A DNA stretch of 64,000 nucleotides from Azospirillum doebereinerae. GTDB taxonomy: Bacteria; Pseudomonadota; Alphaproteobacteria; Azospirillales; Azospirillaceae. Below, piece by piece: positions 1-9,292 of the stretch. The notes under the pieces were generated by a model. The model was not told where the DNA came from. It made no database searches and was given only the letters and a program-made list of their open reading frames with translations. A program made the translations under genes and the position numbers. The DNA is taken from contig NZ_RZIJ01000020.1 of assembly GCF_003989665.1 (NCBI RefSeq), forward strand, positions 80,474-144,473. Reading direction: 5' to 3'. Positions within the stretch are counted from its first letter, which is position 1. Each line of letters begins with the position of its first letter.

Positions 1-72
1 CGCCAGGGCGGCCTGCTGCTGGGTCGTGCGCAACCCGGACAGGGCGGCGGACAGGGCGAGTTGAACGCTCAT
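1..72 (-). CDS. flgK: Flagellar hook-associated protein 1 FlgK, 5' end only
   Basis: Only the first 24 codons lie in the window; the gene continues past base 1. The start reads MSVQLALSAALSGLRTTQQQ, the usual FlgK N-terminus, in which a short helical segment forms the coiled-coil D0 domain shared by rod, hook and hook-associated proteins. FlgK is the first hook-filament junction protein, exported through the flagellar pore. It sits 25 bases after flgE on the same strand, the expected hook-to-junction order, so it is probably co-transcribed with it. The identification rests on the N-terminal motif and the neighbour. Confidence 0.8.
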   Translation of the reverse strand, partial: MSVQLALSAALSGLRTTQQQAALA

Positions 73-97
73 GGCTGGGGCTCCGTCGCTTGCGCGC

Positions 98-1336
98 TCA
101 ACGCTTCAGGCGGTTGGTCTCGTCGACCATCTCGTCGGCGGTGCGCACGATGGTGGCGTTCGACGAGTAGGCGCGCTGGGTCTCGATCAGCGAGACCAGT
201 TCGGTGGCGATGTCGACGTTGGACTGTTCCAGCGCCCCGCCGATCACGGAACCCGCGCCGGCGCTGCCGCCCTTGCTGAGACTCAGGGGACCGGCGTCCA
301 TGCCCAGCGTGAAGGTGTTGCCGTTCTGGGCGACCAGCCCGCCCGGATTGACCACGTCGGCGACCGGAACCTGGTAGAGCGCCTGGCGCGCGCCGTTGTC
401 GTAGACCACCCAGAGCTTACCGGTCTCGTCGATGTTCACCGTGCTGACCCGCCCGACCTTCGCGCCGTCGCCGATGACCTGCGGGACATAGTCGCCGTTG
501 AGTTGGGTGACGTTGCCGAATCCGAAGGTGACGGTGTCGGCGGTCGGCGTCGCCGGTGAGGTGACCGTGAAGGAGGCCGGGGTGATCGGGTTGCCGGTTC
601 CGTCCACCGGCATGCCGGCGTAGGGGCCGGTCGCCGCGAAGGTGACCGTCACCGGCGAGCCGGTGACGGTGTAGCCGGTGGGCGCGGTGGCGGTCAGCGT
701 CCATTCGTTGGCGGTGGCGGTCTTCGTCCAGGTCAGGTTCAGATCCTGCGCGTTGCCGAGCCCGTCGTAGAAGCCCGGCGTCGTCGTGAAGGTGTCGCCG
801 GCCGCCGCTTGGCCCGGCAGGTTGCCGGAGAACTCCATCTGGGTGGTGCGGCTGCCGCCGTAGAGCAGGTTGCCGACGTTGACCGGCACCAGATCGTCGA
901 AGCGGGTGGTGCTGACGTTGGGCAGGGTTCCGTCCGGCGACAGCTTCCACGCCTCCAGATACTGGCCGGCGGTGTTGCGCAGATAGCCGCTGTCGTCGGG
1001 CAGGAAGCTGCCGGCGCGGGTCAGCGAATATTGCGGCGACCCCGAGGAATTGTTGCCGACCACGAAGAAGCCGTTGCCGCTGATCGCCATGTCGGTCGCC
1101 GAGCTGGTGCCGATCGGCGTGCCGTCCTGTTCGAGCTGGTAGCGGGTGCTCGACTGCACGCCGCCGGCCGAATAGGTGCTGCTGCCCGGCGAGGTCAGCA
1201 GGGTCGAGAAGTCCACCGTGGCCCGCTTGTAGCCCACCGTCTGCGAGTTGCTGATGTTGTCCGAGATGGCGGCGAGGCGAGAGCTCTGCGCGGACATTCC
1301 GCTCACTCCGGATCGCATGGCGCTGTACAGGCTCAT
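98..1336 (-). CDS. flgE: Flagellar hook protein FlgE
   Basis: A 412-residue hook subunit that assembles the curved universal joint between rod and filament. The N-terminus SLYSAMRSGVSGMSAQSSRL followed by DNISNSQTVGYKR is the flagellar rod/hook signature, and the C-terminus (EQSNVDIATELVSLIETQRAY) is the matching D0 helix. The middle is a Thr/Gly-rich beta domain exposed on the hook surface. Length is normal for FlgE. A perfect TTAA-N7-TTAA site lies about 100 bases upstream, and a terminator separates the gene from motB, so it probably has its own promoter and runs on into flgK. Confidence 0.95.
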   Translation of the reverse strand: MSLYSAMRSGVSGMSAQSSRLAAISDNISNSQTVGYKRATVDFSTLLTSPGSSTYSAGGVQSSTRYQLEQDGTPIGTSSATDMAISGNGFFVVGNNSSGSPQYSLTRAGSFLPDDSGYLRNTAGQYLEAWKLSPDGTLPNVSTTRFDDLVPVNVGNLLYGGSRTTQMEFSGNLPGQAAAGDTFTTTPGFYDGLGNAQDLNLTWTKTATANEWTLTATAPTGYTVTGSPVTVTFAATGPYAGMPVDGTGNPITPASFTVTSPATPTADTVTFGFGNVTQLNGDYVPQVIGDGAKVGRVSTVNIDETGKLWVVYDNGARQALYQVPVADVVNPGGLVAQNGNTFTLGMDAGPLSLSKGGSAGAGSVIGGALEQSNVDIATELVSLIETQRAYSSNATIVRTADEMVDETNRLKR

Positions 1337-1430
1337 CGGGGCATCCTCTGGTCAACCGTCGAACGAAGGGGGAGGGCGGTCCCGGGTTTCTCCGCGAAGG
1401 ACTGTCGAGGCCGACGATAGCGCAGCGTTT

Positions 1431-1445
1431 TTAAAGGGGCTTTAA
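1431..1445. promoter_or_regulatory. CtrA-like site upstream of flgE
   Basis: Perfect match to the alphaproteobacterial CtrA full site, TTAA-N7-TTAA (TTAA, AGGGGCT, TTAA), 95 bases upstream of the flgE start. The motif should be rare in such GC-rich DNA, and similar sites recur at other flagellar promoters in this window. The regulator is inferred; only the motif is seen. Confidence 0.55.
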
Positions 1446-1448
1446 AAG

Positions 1449-1485
1449 AAAAACGGCCGCTTTTGTTAAAAAGCCGGCCGTTTTT
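1449..1485 (-). terminator. Rho-independent terminator after motB
   Basis: Perfect 11-bp inverted repeat (AAAAACGGCCG at 1449-1459, CGGCCGTTTTT at 1475-1485). A further inner CTTTT/AAAAG pairing leaves only a small loop, and a T run flanks the stem on either strand. It lies 26 bases past the motB stop, so it most likely ends the motA-motB transcript before the flgE promoter. Confidence 0.8.
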
Positions 1486-1510
1486 ATCTGGGAATGGGTG
1501 AGGGTCTCTC

Positions 1511-2530
1511 TCATCCCGGAGTCTTGCGCAGCAGCGTGATGCTGATGCGCCGGTTGCTGGGGTCGAGCGGCGTGTCGGCCGCGAAATGGTCGAGGTCGGC
1601 GCGGCCCTCGACGCGGACGATCCGCTTGGCCGGGATGCCGCCGGCGATGATCTCGCGCCGGGCGGCGTTGGCGCGGTCGCTCGACAGCTCCCAGTTCCCG
1701 TATTTGGCCTCGGCGGCGTAGCCCAGCCCGTCGGTGTGGCCGGCGATGCTGATGCCGTTGGGCACCGGCGCCAGCGCGGCGGCCACCATGCGCATCAGGC
1801 GTCGGCCCGGCTCGTTCATCTGGGCCGAGCCGACCTTGAACATCGAGAAGCGGGCCTGGTCGGTCAGCTGCACGCGCAAACCCTCCGGCACCTGCTGGAT
1901 CACCACGCTGCCGGACAGCGCGTTCAGCTCCGGCGATTCGGCGATGCGGGCGCGCAGGTCGCGCTCCAGCGATTCCAGGGCGACGCGTTCGTTCAGTTCC
2001 GCCGACTGGTGGTCGAGCAGGGCTTCCAACTCGGCGCGCGTGGCGGTCGGGCCGGCGTTGCCGGCGGCGGTCGCCGCAGCGTTCTGGGCCGGCGGGGCTT
2101 GCAGCAGATCGACCGGCTCCGACGGGGCGCGGCCGCCCGGCGGGTGGGGCATCGGATCCTTGCGCCCGGCCGGCTGGCGGTCGCTGTCGCCGACCGAGGC
2201 GACGACCGGCGGCGATGCCACGGGGCTGGCCTGGTCGCCGGCCGCGTTGGGTGTGGTCAGCGCGCCGGTCTTGTCCACCGACCGCCCGGCCAGCATGCCG
2301 TCGGCGCCCGATTCGCTCTGCGACACGGCGACCGGGTTGAAGTAGTCGGCGATGCCCTTGCGCTGTTCGGTGGTGGTGATGTTCATCAGCCACATCACCA
2401 GGAAGAAGGTCATCATCGCCGTCACGAAATCGGCGTAGGCCAGCTTCCAGGTGCCGTTGTGGTCCTCCTCGTCGTGGACGATGTAGTGGCGCTTGACGAT
2501 GATCGGGGGGAGCGTGGATTTGCGCGGCAT
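1511..2530 (-). CDS. motB: Flagellar motor stator protein MotB
   Basis: A 339-residue stator subunit that anchors the MotA/MotB proton channel to peptidoglycan. The single membrane helix near residues 28-50 carries LAYADFVTAMMTFFLVMWLM, with Asp34 matching the essential proton-carrying Asp. A Pro/Ala-rich linker follows. The OmpA-like peptidoglycan-binding domain (about 205-330) shows IAGHTDG and LSSDRANAARREI. The C-terminus ends soon after this domain, as usual. It begins 6 bases after the motA stop, the classic motAB pair, and is followed by a strong terminator. Confidence 0.95.
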   Translation of the reverse strand: MPRKSTLPPIIVKRHYIVHDEEDHNGTWKLAYADFVTAMMTFFLVMWLMNITTTEQRKGIADYFNPVAVSQSESGADGMLAGRSVDKTGALTTPNAAGDQASPVASPPVVASVGDSDRQPAGRKDPMPHPPGGRAPSEPVDLLQAPPAQNAAATAAGNAGPTATRAELEALLDHQSAELNERVALESLERDLRARIAESPELNALSGSVVIQQVPEGLRVQLTDQARFSMFKVGSAQMNEPGRRLMRMVAAALAPVPNGISIAGHTDGLGYAAEAKYGNWELSSDRANAARREIIAGGIPAKRIVRVEGRADLDHFAADTPLDPSNRRISITLLRKTPG

Positions 2531-2536
2531 CGGCGG

Positions 2537-3424
2537 TCACGCGGCCTGACGGCCCTCGCGGCCCTTGGCCTGCGAGGACAGGGTGGTGGCGACCTCGACT
2601 TCGGCGAGGCTGGGCTGGATGTCGGTGTACAGCACCTTGCGGGCGAATTCGGCGCAGACCTGTGGCGGGCTGCCGCGCAGGTAGGCGCAGAGCGCCGCCT
2701 TGATGCAGAGGAACATGTTCAGCTCCGACTCGCGGCGCTGGCGGGTGGCGCTGGCGATCGGGCCGACCATGCCGTAGGACAGCAGCACGCCCAGGAAGGT
2801 GCCGGTCAGCGCCCCGCCGATCATGTGGCCCAGCACCTCCGGCGCCTCGCTGATGGCGCCCATCGCGTTGATGACCCCCAGCACGGCGGCGACGATGCCC
2901 AGCGCCGGCAGCGCGTCGGCGAAGTTCTGGAGAGCCTTGGGCACCTGGTTCAGCTCGCGGCTCAGCGTGTCCAGCTCCTCCGCCATCAGGGATTCCATGT
3001 CGTGCGGGTTGTCCTGGCCCAGCGCCACGAGGCGCAGGTAATCGCACAGGAAGGTGATGCAGCGCTCGTGGCGCAGGACGTTGGGGAACTGGGTGAAGAG
3101 CGGGCTGTCGGACGGGCGGTCGATGTCGCCCTCGATCTGCGACATGCCCTTGGACTTGGCGACGCGCAGCAGGCCGTAGACCAGCGCGATCACGTCGAGG
3201 TAGTCGTTCTTCGTGGTGCGCCGCCCGCGCGCCACCGCGCCGACGGTGCGCAGCGATTCGCGCAGCACGGTCGGCGAGTTGGCGATGACGAAGCCGCCGA
3301 TGCCGGCGCCGATGATGATGACGATCTCCACCGGCTGCCACAGCACGGCCATCCGCCCGCCCATGGCGGCGAAGCCGCCCAGCACGCTGGCGAACACGGC
3401 GATCAACCCGAACAGCAAGCGCAT
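2537..3424 (-). CDS. motA: Flagellar motor stator protein MotA
   Basis: A 295-residue inner-membrane stator subunit that converts proton flow into torque on FliG. Visible family marks are membrane helices near both ends, a large cytoplasmic loop carrying NVLRHERCITFLCDYLRL and the acidic LMAEELD (positions of the conserved Arg and Glu that contact FliG), and LPALGIVAAVLGVINAMG in the third helix region with its conserved Pro. It is followed 6 bases later by motB. The 165 bases upstream hold a large inverted repeat and a near-perfect CtrA-like site. Confidence 0.95.
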   Translation of the reverse strand: MRLLFGLIAVFASVLGGFAAMGGRMAVLWQPVEIVIIIGAGIGGFVIANSPTVLRESLRTVGAVARGRRTTKNDYLDVIALVYGLLRVAKSKGMSQIEGDIDRPSDSPLFTQFPNVLRHERCITFLCDYLRLVALGQDNPHDMESLMAEELDTLSRELNQVPKALQNFADALPALGIVAAVLGVINAMGAISEAPEVLGHMIGGALTGTFLGVLLSYGMVGPIASATRQRRESELNMFLCIKAALCAYLRGSPPQVCAEFARKVLYTDIQPSLAEVEVATTLSSQAKGREGRQAA

Positions 3425-3486
3425 CGTTCATTCTCCCGGACGGGTGGGGTGCCGGTTTGGGGTGTGGTGGGGTGTCGGCTTCGAAT

Positions 3487-3533
3487 GCCCCCACCCTTCC
3501 TCCCCCGCCCAGCGGGGGAGGAAGGGTGGGGGC
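3487..3533. repeat. 22-bp inverted repeat (REP-like hairpin)
   Basis: Two 22-base arms, perfectly complementary, separated by 3 bases: GCCCCCACCCTTCCTCCCCC begins the left arm and its complement ends the right. It lies between the TPR-protein gene and motA. There is no T run, so it does not look like an ordinary terminator. The composition resembles the C/G-rich palindromes near 40.3 kb and suggests a dispersed intergenic element. Confidence 0.65.
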
Positions 3534-3572
3534 AACCGTGGCAGCCACGTCTCCCTGCTTACGCTGGTGCGT

Positions 3573-3587
3573 TTAAAGCCGCTTTAC
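3573..3587. promoter_or_regulatory. CtrA-like site upstream of motA
   Basis: TTAA-AGCCGCT-TTAC, one base off the TTAA-N7-TTAA consensus. It lies just beyond the end of the TPR gene and about 150 bases upstream of motA, so it is placed to drive motAB independently of the upstream gene. Function is inferred from the motif and its recurrence. Confidence 0.4.
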
Positions 3588-3589
3588 GA

Positions 3590-6070
3590 TTAGCGTCCGC
3601 TCCGCCAGCCACGCGCCAGCCGGTCGAGCGCGTCGGCGGCGGCGAGCTGCCGCGTCACCTCGTCGCCGTCGAGCGGCCGGTCGCCGGTCGGCGGTGGCGT
3701 CAACGTGTCGAGCAGCCCCGCCCAGCGCGTCCCGGCCAGCCGCGCGCCCTGCCGGCCGGCAAGCCCGCGCACCGTGTCGGGATCGCCCGCCAGATAGGCC
3801 GACAACCCGTAGAGCGCCACATCCTCGGCGGCGGGGTCGGGCACCGGATCGACCAGCTCGGCGAAGGCGGTGCGCGCCGCCGGCCATTCCCCGGCCTCGA
3901 ACAGCCCGCGTGCCCGCAGCCTTGCCGCCGCCGCGCCGGGCAACCCGCGCAGTGCGTCGAGCGCCCGCATGGTGTCGCCGTCGCCGAGCAGCGCGTCGGC
4001 CCGCAGCAGGGCGCGGCGCTCGGCGAGGCCGGCGTCCAGCCCGGAATCGCCGGTGCGGTTCAGCACCTCCAGCGCCTCGGTCTCGTGGCCGGACTCGATC
4101 AGCGCGCGGGCCAGCAGGGCGCCCAGCTCGGCGCGCCGCGCGCCGCTGCTGTCCTCGGTCAGGGCGTGCAGGATGCGGGTCGCCTCGACACTGTAGCCGT
4201 CGCGCGCCAGCAGCGCGGCGAGGCGGCGGCGCAGCGTGGCGTCCCCGTCGTCGGCCAGCCCGACCAGCCGGCCGTGCCGTGCTTGGAGCGCCAGCGCGTA
4301 GAGCCCGCCGGGCTTGGCGCGCTCCAATTGGTCGAGCACGGCGGCGAGCAGCCCGCGCCCGGCCACCAGGGCGTCGCGCCCGCGCGCCGTGGCGCCGAAG
4401 CGCCGGCCGAGCAGCCCGAACAGGTCGAGCGCGGCGTCGGTCCGCCCCTGCCGGGCGTAGGCGTTGCCCAGCGCCGCCAGCGCGTCGGTCTCGACGTCGT
4501 CGCCGCGCCAGGCGAAGCGCAGGGCCTCCAGCTCGGCGATGGCGCCGTCCTCGTCCAGGCTGCCCAAGGTCCGGCGCAGCTCGATGCCGCGCACCTCGGC
4601 GCGGCGGGCGAAGGGGCCGTGGGTGATCGCCGCCGCCTTGCGGTACTGGTCGAGCGCCGCGTCGGGGGTGTTGCGCAGCTCGGCCAGCCGGCCCCGGAAA
4701 TAGTCGAGCCGTCCGTCGGCCATGCCCTTGGCGTCGACCGTGATCATCTCCAGCACGATCAGGTTCAGGGCGTTGACGTCGGGCGCGGCGACGGCCGCCT
4801 CCGCCAGAATGGTCAGCAGGCGGCTGCGCAGCTCGGCCGGGTAGTCGAGCAGGCGCTTCAGCGCGATGGGCAGCCCCTCGCGCGCCGCCTCCCAGCGGGT
4901 GGGGGCGAGGGTGGCGCTGCGCCAGACATGGTGGTCGGGGGAGGCCGCCGGGGGGATCGTGACGAACAGGCTGTCCTCCGGCGTGCCGGCGCGGTCGAGC
5001 GCGCGGAAGGCGTCGCCCAGGATCCGGAGGCTGTATCGCTGGTCGGGCGCCGGGGATTGGCTGGCCGCCGCCTCCAGCGTGGCGCGTCCCTCCTCCTCCA
5101 GCGCGCGGGCCAGGGCGAAGCGGGCGAGCGCGATGAAAGCGTCCACGCGCGCCCGACCCTGCGCGCCGTTCAGCGCCTGCTGCAAACGGTCGCGGGTCTG
5201 GACGAAATCCTCGCCCGCCCAGGCGGCCACGTCCATCGGGCCGATGGGGGGCGGGCCTTGCGGCACCGGTTGCGCCACGGGCTGGTTTGCCTGCGGGTGG
5301 GGCGTTCCGGCCGGCTTGGCGGCGGGCATGGTTTCGAGCTGCCGCAAGGTCTGCTCGACGCTGCTGCGAATTTCGGTGTCCAGGCTCGGCGGCGTCGCCT
5401 TGACCAGCACGGGGACGGGCGGCAGCGGGACGGGGGCGGGCAGCGGCGCCAGCTTGATCGGCGGCGGGAGCGTCGGAAGGGCCGGGGGGATGGGCTGCGC
5501 TTGCGCGGTGCGGACCGGGTTCAGCGCGTCGGCGATCTCGCCGAAGGTGGAAGGGGCGGGGGCCGTGACGGCTTGCGGCGCGTCCCCGGCCGTTGGGGCA
5601 GCCGCGGAAACGGGCGTGTCTTCCAACGCCTCCGCCGGTGTTTCGTCGGACGGCAGGAGGCCGGCCGGCACGGGAGGCTTGCGAGCCGGCACGGGAAGGG
5701 CGCCGATGTCGACGATCAGCACCCGGCGCTCGCGGAGCGCGGTGACGCGGGCGCCGCAGGCGATGTCGGCGGTCAGGGAGCGGCCGTCCTCGGTGACCTG
5801 GAAGCCGGACAGCCGCGTCGACCAGATGCCGTTCAGCGTGGCGACCGGCCAGTTCGCCCGCTTGGGCAGGGTGACGCGCAGGGCGCAGGCCTCGGCGACG
5901 GCCTCGGCCTCCACGCCTTCGGGCAGGCTCAACGCCAGACGCGAGAATTCGGCGTGGTCGCCCAACTGCCCCTTCACCGTGACGGCGGCCTGGGCTGCGG
6001 CGGGCACCGCCAAAATCACGAGAAGCAGCGTCGAGGCGACGGTCGTTCCTGTGTCTGTGCGCCGTTTCAT
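3590..6070 (-). CDS. Large periplasmic TPR-like protein upstream of motAB
   Basis: About 826 residues when started at the MKRRT methionine; an in-frame start 36 bases further out (6106) is less likely because the signal peptide then sits far from the N-terminus. The N-terminus has a basic stretch, a hydrophobic core (VASTLLLVILAVPAAAQA) and a likely cleavage site, so it is predicted to be exported. A small beta-rich domain follows (about 30-140), then a Pro-rich linker (about 170-270). The rest is Ala/Leu/Arg-rich helical repeats such as ALGNAYARQGRTDAALDLFG and ALIESGHETEALEVLNRTGD, typical of tetratricopeptide repeats. It sits directly upstream of motA on the same strand. No named family is recognised. 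A periplasmic stator or motor accessory role is a guess from position and export. Confidence 0.7.
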   Translation of the reverse strand: MKRRTDTGTTVASTLLLVILAVPAAAQAAVTVKGQLGDHAEFSRLALSLPEGVEAEAVAEACALRVTLPKRANWPVATLNGIWSTRLSGFQVTEDGRSLTADIACGARVTALRERRVLIVDIGALPVPARKPPVPAGLLPSDETPAEALEDTPVSAAAPTAGDAPQAVTAPAPSTFGEIADALNPVRTAQAQPIPPALPTLPPPIKLAPLPAPVPLPPVPVLVKATPPSLDTEIRSSVEQTLRQLETMPAAKPAGTPHPQANQPVAQPVPQGPPPIGPMDVAAWAGEDFVQTRDRLQQALNGAQGRARVDAFIALARFALARALEEEGRATLEAAASQSPAPDQRYSLRILGDAFRALDRAGTPEDSLFVTIPPAASPDHHVWRSATLAPTRWEAAREGLPIALKRLLDYPAELRSRLLTILAEAAVAAPDVNALNLIVLEMITVDAKGMADGRLDYFRGRLAELRNTPDAALDQYRKAAAITHGPFARRAEVRGIELRRTLGSLDEDGAIAELEALRFAWRGDDVETDALAALGNAYARQGRTDAALDLFGLLGRRFGATARGRDALVAGRGLLAAVLDQLERAKPGGLYALALQARHGRLVGLADDGDATLRRRLAALLARDGYSVEATRILHALTEDSSGARRAELGALLARALIESGHETEALEVLNRTGDSGLDAGLAERRALLRADALLGDGDTMRALDALRGLPGAAAARLRARGLFEAGEWPAARTAFAELVDPVPDPAAEDVALYGLSAYLAGDPDTVRGLAGRQGARLAGTRWAGLLDTLTPPPTGDRPLDGDEVTRQLAAADALDRLARGWRSGR

Positions 6071-6181
6071 CGCAGTCATCCCGAATTTTATCCAAATGAT
6101 CGGCAAAGCGGTTTCAGTGCCGCCGGGACATCCGCGAACCGGCCTCAGGTTGAAACCCGGCTTTAAACTGCATCGTCCAGA

Positions 6182-6196
6182 TTAAGGCGGCGTTCA
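6182..6196. promoter_or_regulatory. CtrA-like site upstream of flgF
   Basis: TTAA-GGCGGCG-TTCA, one mismatch from the CtrA full site, ending 20 bases before the flgF start codon. Another TTAA lies 19 bases further upstream (6163-6166). It sits in the divergent region between the TPR gene and the flgFGAH operon. Confidence 0.4.
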
Positions 6197-6215
6197 AACC
6201 CAGGGGTGTTCCGCG

Positions 6216-6947
6216 ATGGAGAACCAGCTTTACATCGGACTGTCGCGCCAGATGGCGTTGCGGCGGCAGTTGGATGTGGTGGCGAACAACATCGCCAACA
6301 TGAACACCGCCGGTTTCCGGGGCGAGCGCACCCTGTTCGAGACGGCGATGGAGGCCGGCGGACGCAAGCCGACCGACCGCATCGCCTTCACCATCGACCG
6401 CTCCACCTACACCGATCTGCGGTCGGGCTCCTTCTCGGCGACCGGCAACCCCTACGACGTGGCGCTGGACGGCGACGGCTTCCTGGCGGTGCAGACGCCC
6501 GACGGGGTGCGCTACACCCGCGACGGCCGGATGCGCCGCGACGCCGACGGGCAGCTGGTGACCGCCAACGGCCATCCGGTGCTGGACGACGGACGCCGGC
6601 CGATCACCATCAATTCGGACACCAGCACGGTCAGCATCGCCGCCGACGGTCTGGTGTCGGCCGACGGCAACGTGGTCGCGCGGCTGGGCCTGAGCCGCTT
6701 CGACAACCCGCAGGCGCTGACCCAGACCGGCGACCTGCTGTTCGAGGCCGGCAACGGCGTGGAGCCGCGCCCGGCGCCGGACACCCGGCTGGTTCAGGGC
6801 AAGATCGAGCAATCCAACGTCCAGGGCATCGCCGAGATCGGCCGGATGATGGACCTGACCCGCGATTATCAGGCGGTGACCAGGATGGTGGACGACGGTC
6901 AGGACCTGCTGCGCACCGCGATCAACCGCCTCGGCAAATCCCAGTAA
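6216..6947 (+). CDS. flgF: Flagellar proximal rod protein FlgF
   Basis: A 243-residue rod subunit. The N-terminus (YIGLSRQMALRRQLDVVANN, then IANMNTAGFRGER) is the rod signature, and the C-terminal helix ends DLTRDYQAVTRMVDDGQDLL. FlgF forms part of the periplasmic rod between FlgB/FlgC and the distal rod FlgG. First gene of flgF-flgG-flgA-flgH, with 12 bases to flgG. Its promoter region faces away from the TPR gene and contains a CtrA-like site. Confidence 0.95.
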   Translation: MENQLYIGLSRQMALRRQLDVVANNIANMNTAGFRGERTLFETAMEAGGRKPTDRIAFTIDRSTYTDLRSGSFSATGNPYDVALDGDGFLAVQTPDGVRYTRDGRMRRDADGQLVTANGHPVLDDGRRPITINSDTSTVSIAADGLVSADGNVVARLGLSRFDNPQALTQTGDLLFEAGNGVEPRPAPDTRLVQGKIEQSNVQGIAEIGRMMDLTRDYQAVTRMVDDGQDLLRTAINRLGKSQ

Positions 6948-6959
6948 GGAGTTTCGACC

Positions 6960-7745
<786 letters not shown>

Positions 7746-7750
7746 TCGCC

Positions 7751-8500
7751 ATGCTCCGTTCCATTGCGGGCCGGCTGGCGGGGGCGCTGCTGGCGCTGTC
7801 CGCGCTTGCGGCGCCGGTCCAGGCCGGTCCTGTGGAGACCCTGCTGGCCGAGGAACTGCTCGGCACGCTGGGGCCGTCGGTGCCGGCCGACGCGCGGGTG
7901 TCGCTGACGCTGGGCGCGCCCTTCGACGGCCCGGTCGATCAGATCCGCGCGATCGCCCACGACCCGCGCGGCGGCACCTTCCGCGCCCAGGTCGTCAGCA
8001 ACGGGCGGACGGTCGAGTTGGCCGGCCGGGCGGAGATCGAGGTGGAGATGCCGGTTCCGGTCCGCCGCATCCGGCCGGGCGAGATCATCGAGGCCGCCGA
8101 CCTGACGCTGGTGCGGATGCCGCTGGAGCGGGCCGGCGCCGGCTTCGTGCAGTCGGCCGAGGCGCTGGTCGGCCTGTCGCCCCGGCGCCAGATGCCGGCG
8201 GGGCGGCTGGTGCTGGTCGGCTCGGTCGGCATGCCCATCGTCGTCCAGCGCAACCGTCCGGTCACGCTGGTCTACGAGGATGGACCGCTGGTGCTGGCCG
8301 CGCGCGGGCGGGCGTTGCAGGAGGGCGGGGTCGGCGATCTGGTCCGCGTCATGAACGTCGCCAGCAGCACCGTCGTCACCGGCACCGTCACCGGGGCCGA
8401 GACCGTCTCGGTCAACGGACCTTCGGTGAACGGACCCTCGTTCAATGGCCTTTCCAGCACCCAGCAGGCCGCGCGCCGCGACGCGCCGTCCAAGCCCTGA
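7751..8500 (+). CDS. flgA: Flagellar P-ring assembly chaperone FlgA
   Basis: A 249-residue periplasmic protein. The N-terminus is a signal peptide (RLAGALLALSALAAPVQA). The C-terminal half contains the SAF-type region VRRIRPGEIIEAADLTLVRM followed by LSPRRQMPAGRLV and NRPVTLVYEDGPLVL, typical of FlgA, which helps FlgI subunits polymerise into the P ring. The start lies 5 bases after the flgG stop, so the genes are likely translationally linked. The last 40 or so residues are a low-complexity Ser/Asn tail (SVNGPSVNGPSFNG), probably dispensable. flgI itself is not in this window. Confidence 0.9.
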   Translation: MLRSIAGRLAGALLALSALAAPVQAGPVETLLAEELLGTLGPSVPADARVSLTLGAPFDGPVDQIRAIAHDPRGGTFRAQVVSNGRTVELAGRAEIEVEMPVPVRRIRPGEIIEAADLTLVRMPLERAGAGFVQSAEALVGLSPRRQMPAGRLVLVGSVGMPIVVQRNRPVTLVYEDGPLVLAARGRALQEGGVGDLVRVMNVASSTVVTGTVTGAETVSVNGPSVNGPSFNGLSSTQQAARRDAPSKP

Positions 8501-8521
8501 CCTTATCCGAGGAGATCCGCC

Positions 8522-9253
8522 ATGCGCGCGGCTGTCGTTTCCCTGATGTTGGCGTCGGTCGCGGTGGGCGGCTGCGCGCGCCTCGCCGACCTGGGCAGCG
8601 CCCCGACCCTGTCGGAAATCTCCAACCCCGGCCTCCAGCCGGAGGCCCGCGTGATCTCCATGCCGATGCCTCAGGCGATGCCCGCCGACCAGATCCCGAG
8701 TTCGCTGTGGCGCACCGGCTCGCGCAACTTCTTCCGCGACCCGCGCGCCAAGTCGGTTGGCGACCTGCTGACGGTCATCATCGACATCTCCGACCAGGCG
8801 CAGATGCGCAACAGCACCCAGCGCGGGCGGGCCAACGCCGAGAAGGCCGGGCTGCCGAGCTTCTTCGGGCTGGAAAGCCGGCTGCCGGCGGTGTTGCCCG
8901 ACGCGGTCGATCCCTCCAGCCTCGTCGACCTCGACAGCAGCAGCTCGTCGAGCGGCAACGGCACCATCCAGCGCAACGAACGCATCGCCATGCGCGTCGC
9001 CGCCGTGGTGACCCAGGTGCTGCCCAACGGCAATTTCGTGATCGCCGGCCGGCAGGAGGTGCGCGTGAACTATGAACTGCGCGAGATGCGCATCGCCGGG
9101 GTGCTGCGGCCCGAGGACATCTCCAACGTCAACACCATCGACTACGACAAGATCGCCGAGGCCCGCATCACCTACGGCGGGCGCGGCCAGATCACCGACG
9201 TGCAGCAGCCGCGCTACGGACAGCAGGTGCTGGATGTCATCCTGCCCTTCTGA
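8522..9253 (+). CDS. flgH: Flagellar L-ring lipoprotein FlgH
   Basis: A 243-residue outer-membrane lipoprotein that forms the L ring. The signal peptide ends in the lipobox VGGC, with Cys18 the lipidated residue. Family blocks seen are SLWRTGSRNFFRDPRAKSVG, GDLLTVIIDISDQAQMRNST, and near the C-terminus NVNTIDYDKIAEARITYGGR and DVQQPRYGQQVLDVILPF. The Shine-Dalgarno GAGGAG precedes the ATG. It follows flgA after 21 bases and precedes a FliL-like gene. Confidence 0.95.
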   Translation: MRAAVVSLMLASVAVGGCARLADLGSAPTLSEISNPGLQPEARVISMPMPQAMPADQIPSSLWRTGSRNFFRDPRAKSVGDLLTVIIDISDQAQMRNSTQRGRANAEKAGLPSFFGLESRLPAVLPDAVDPSSLVDLDSSSSSSGNGTIQRNERIAMRVAAVVTQVLPNGNFVIAGRQEVRVNYELREMRIAGVLRPEDISNVNTIDYDKIAEARITYGGRGQITDVQQPRYGQQVLDVILPF

Positions 9254-9292
9254 CGGCCGCCCCGTTTCCGTCCGCCGTCGGAGTTCCGCATC

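Noticed and set aside
1586..6166. Very long plus-strand open frame over motA/motB and the TPR gene
   Set aside because: It opposes confident minus-strand genes and shows no family motifs; it is a shadow produced by high GC.
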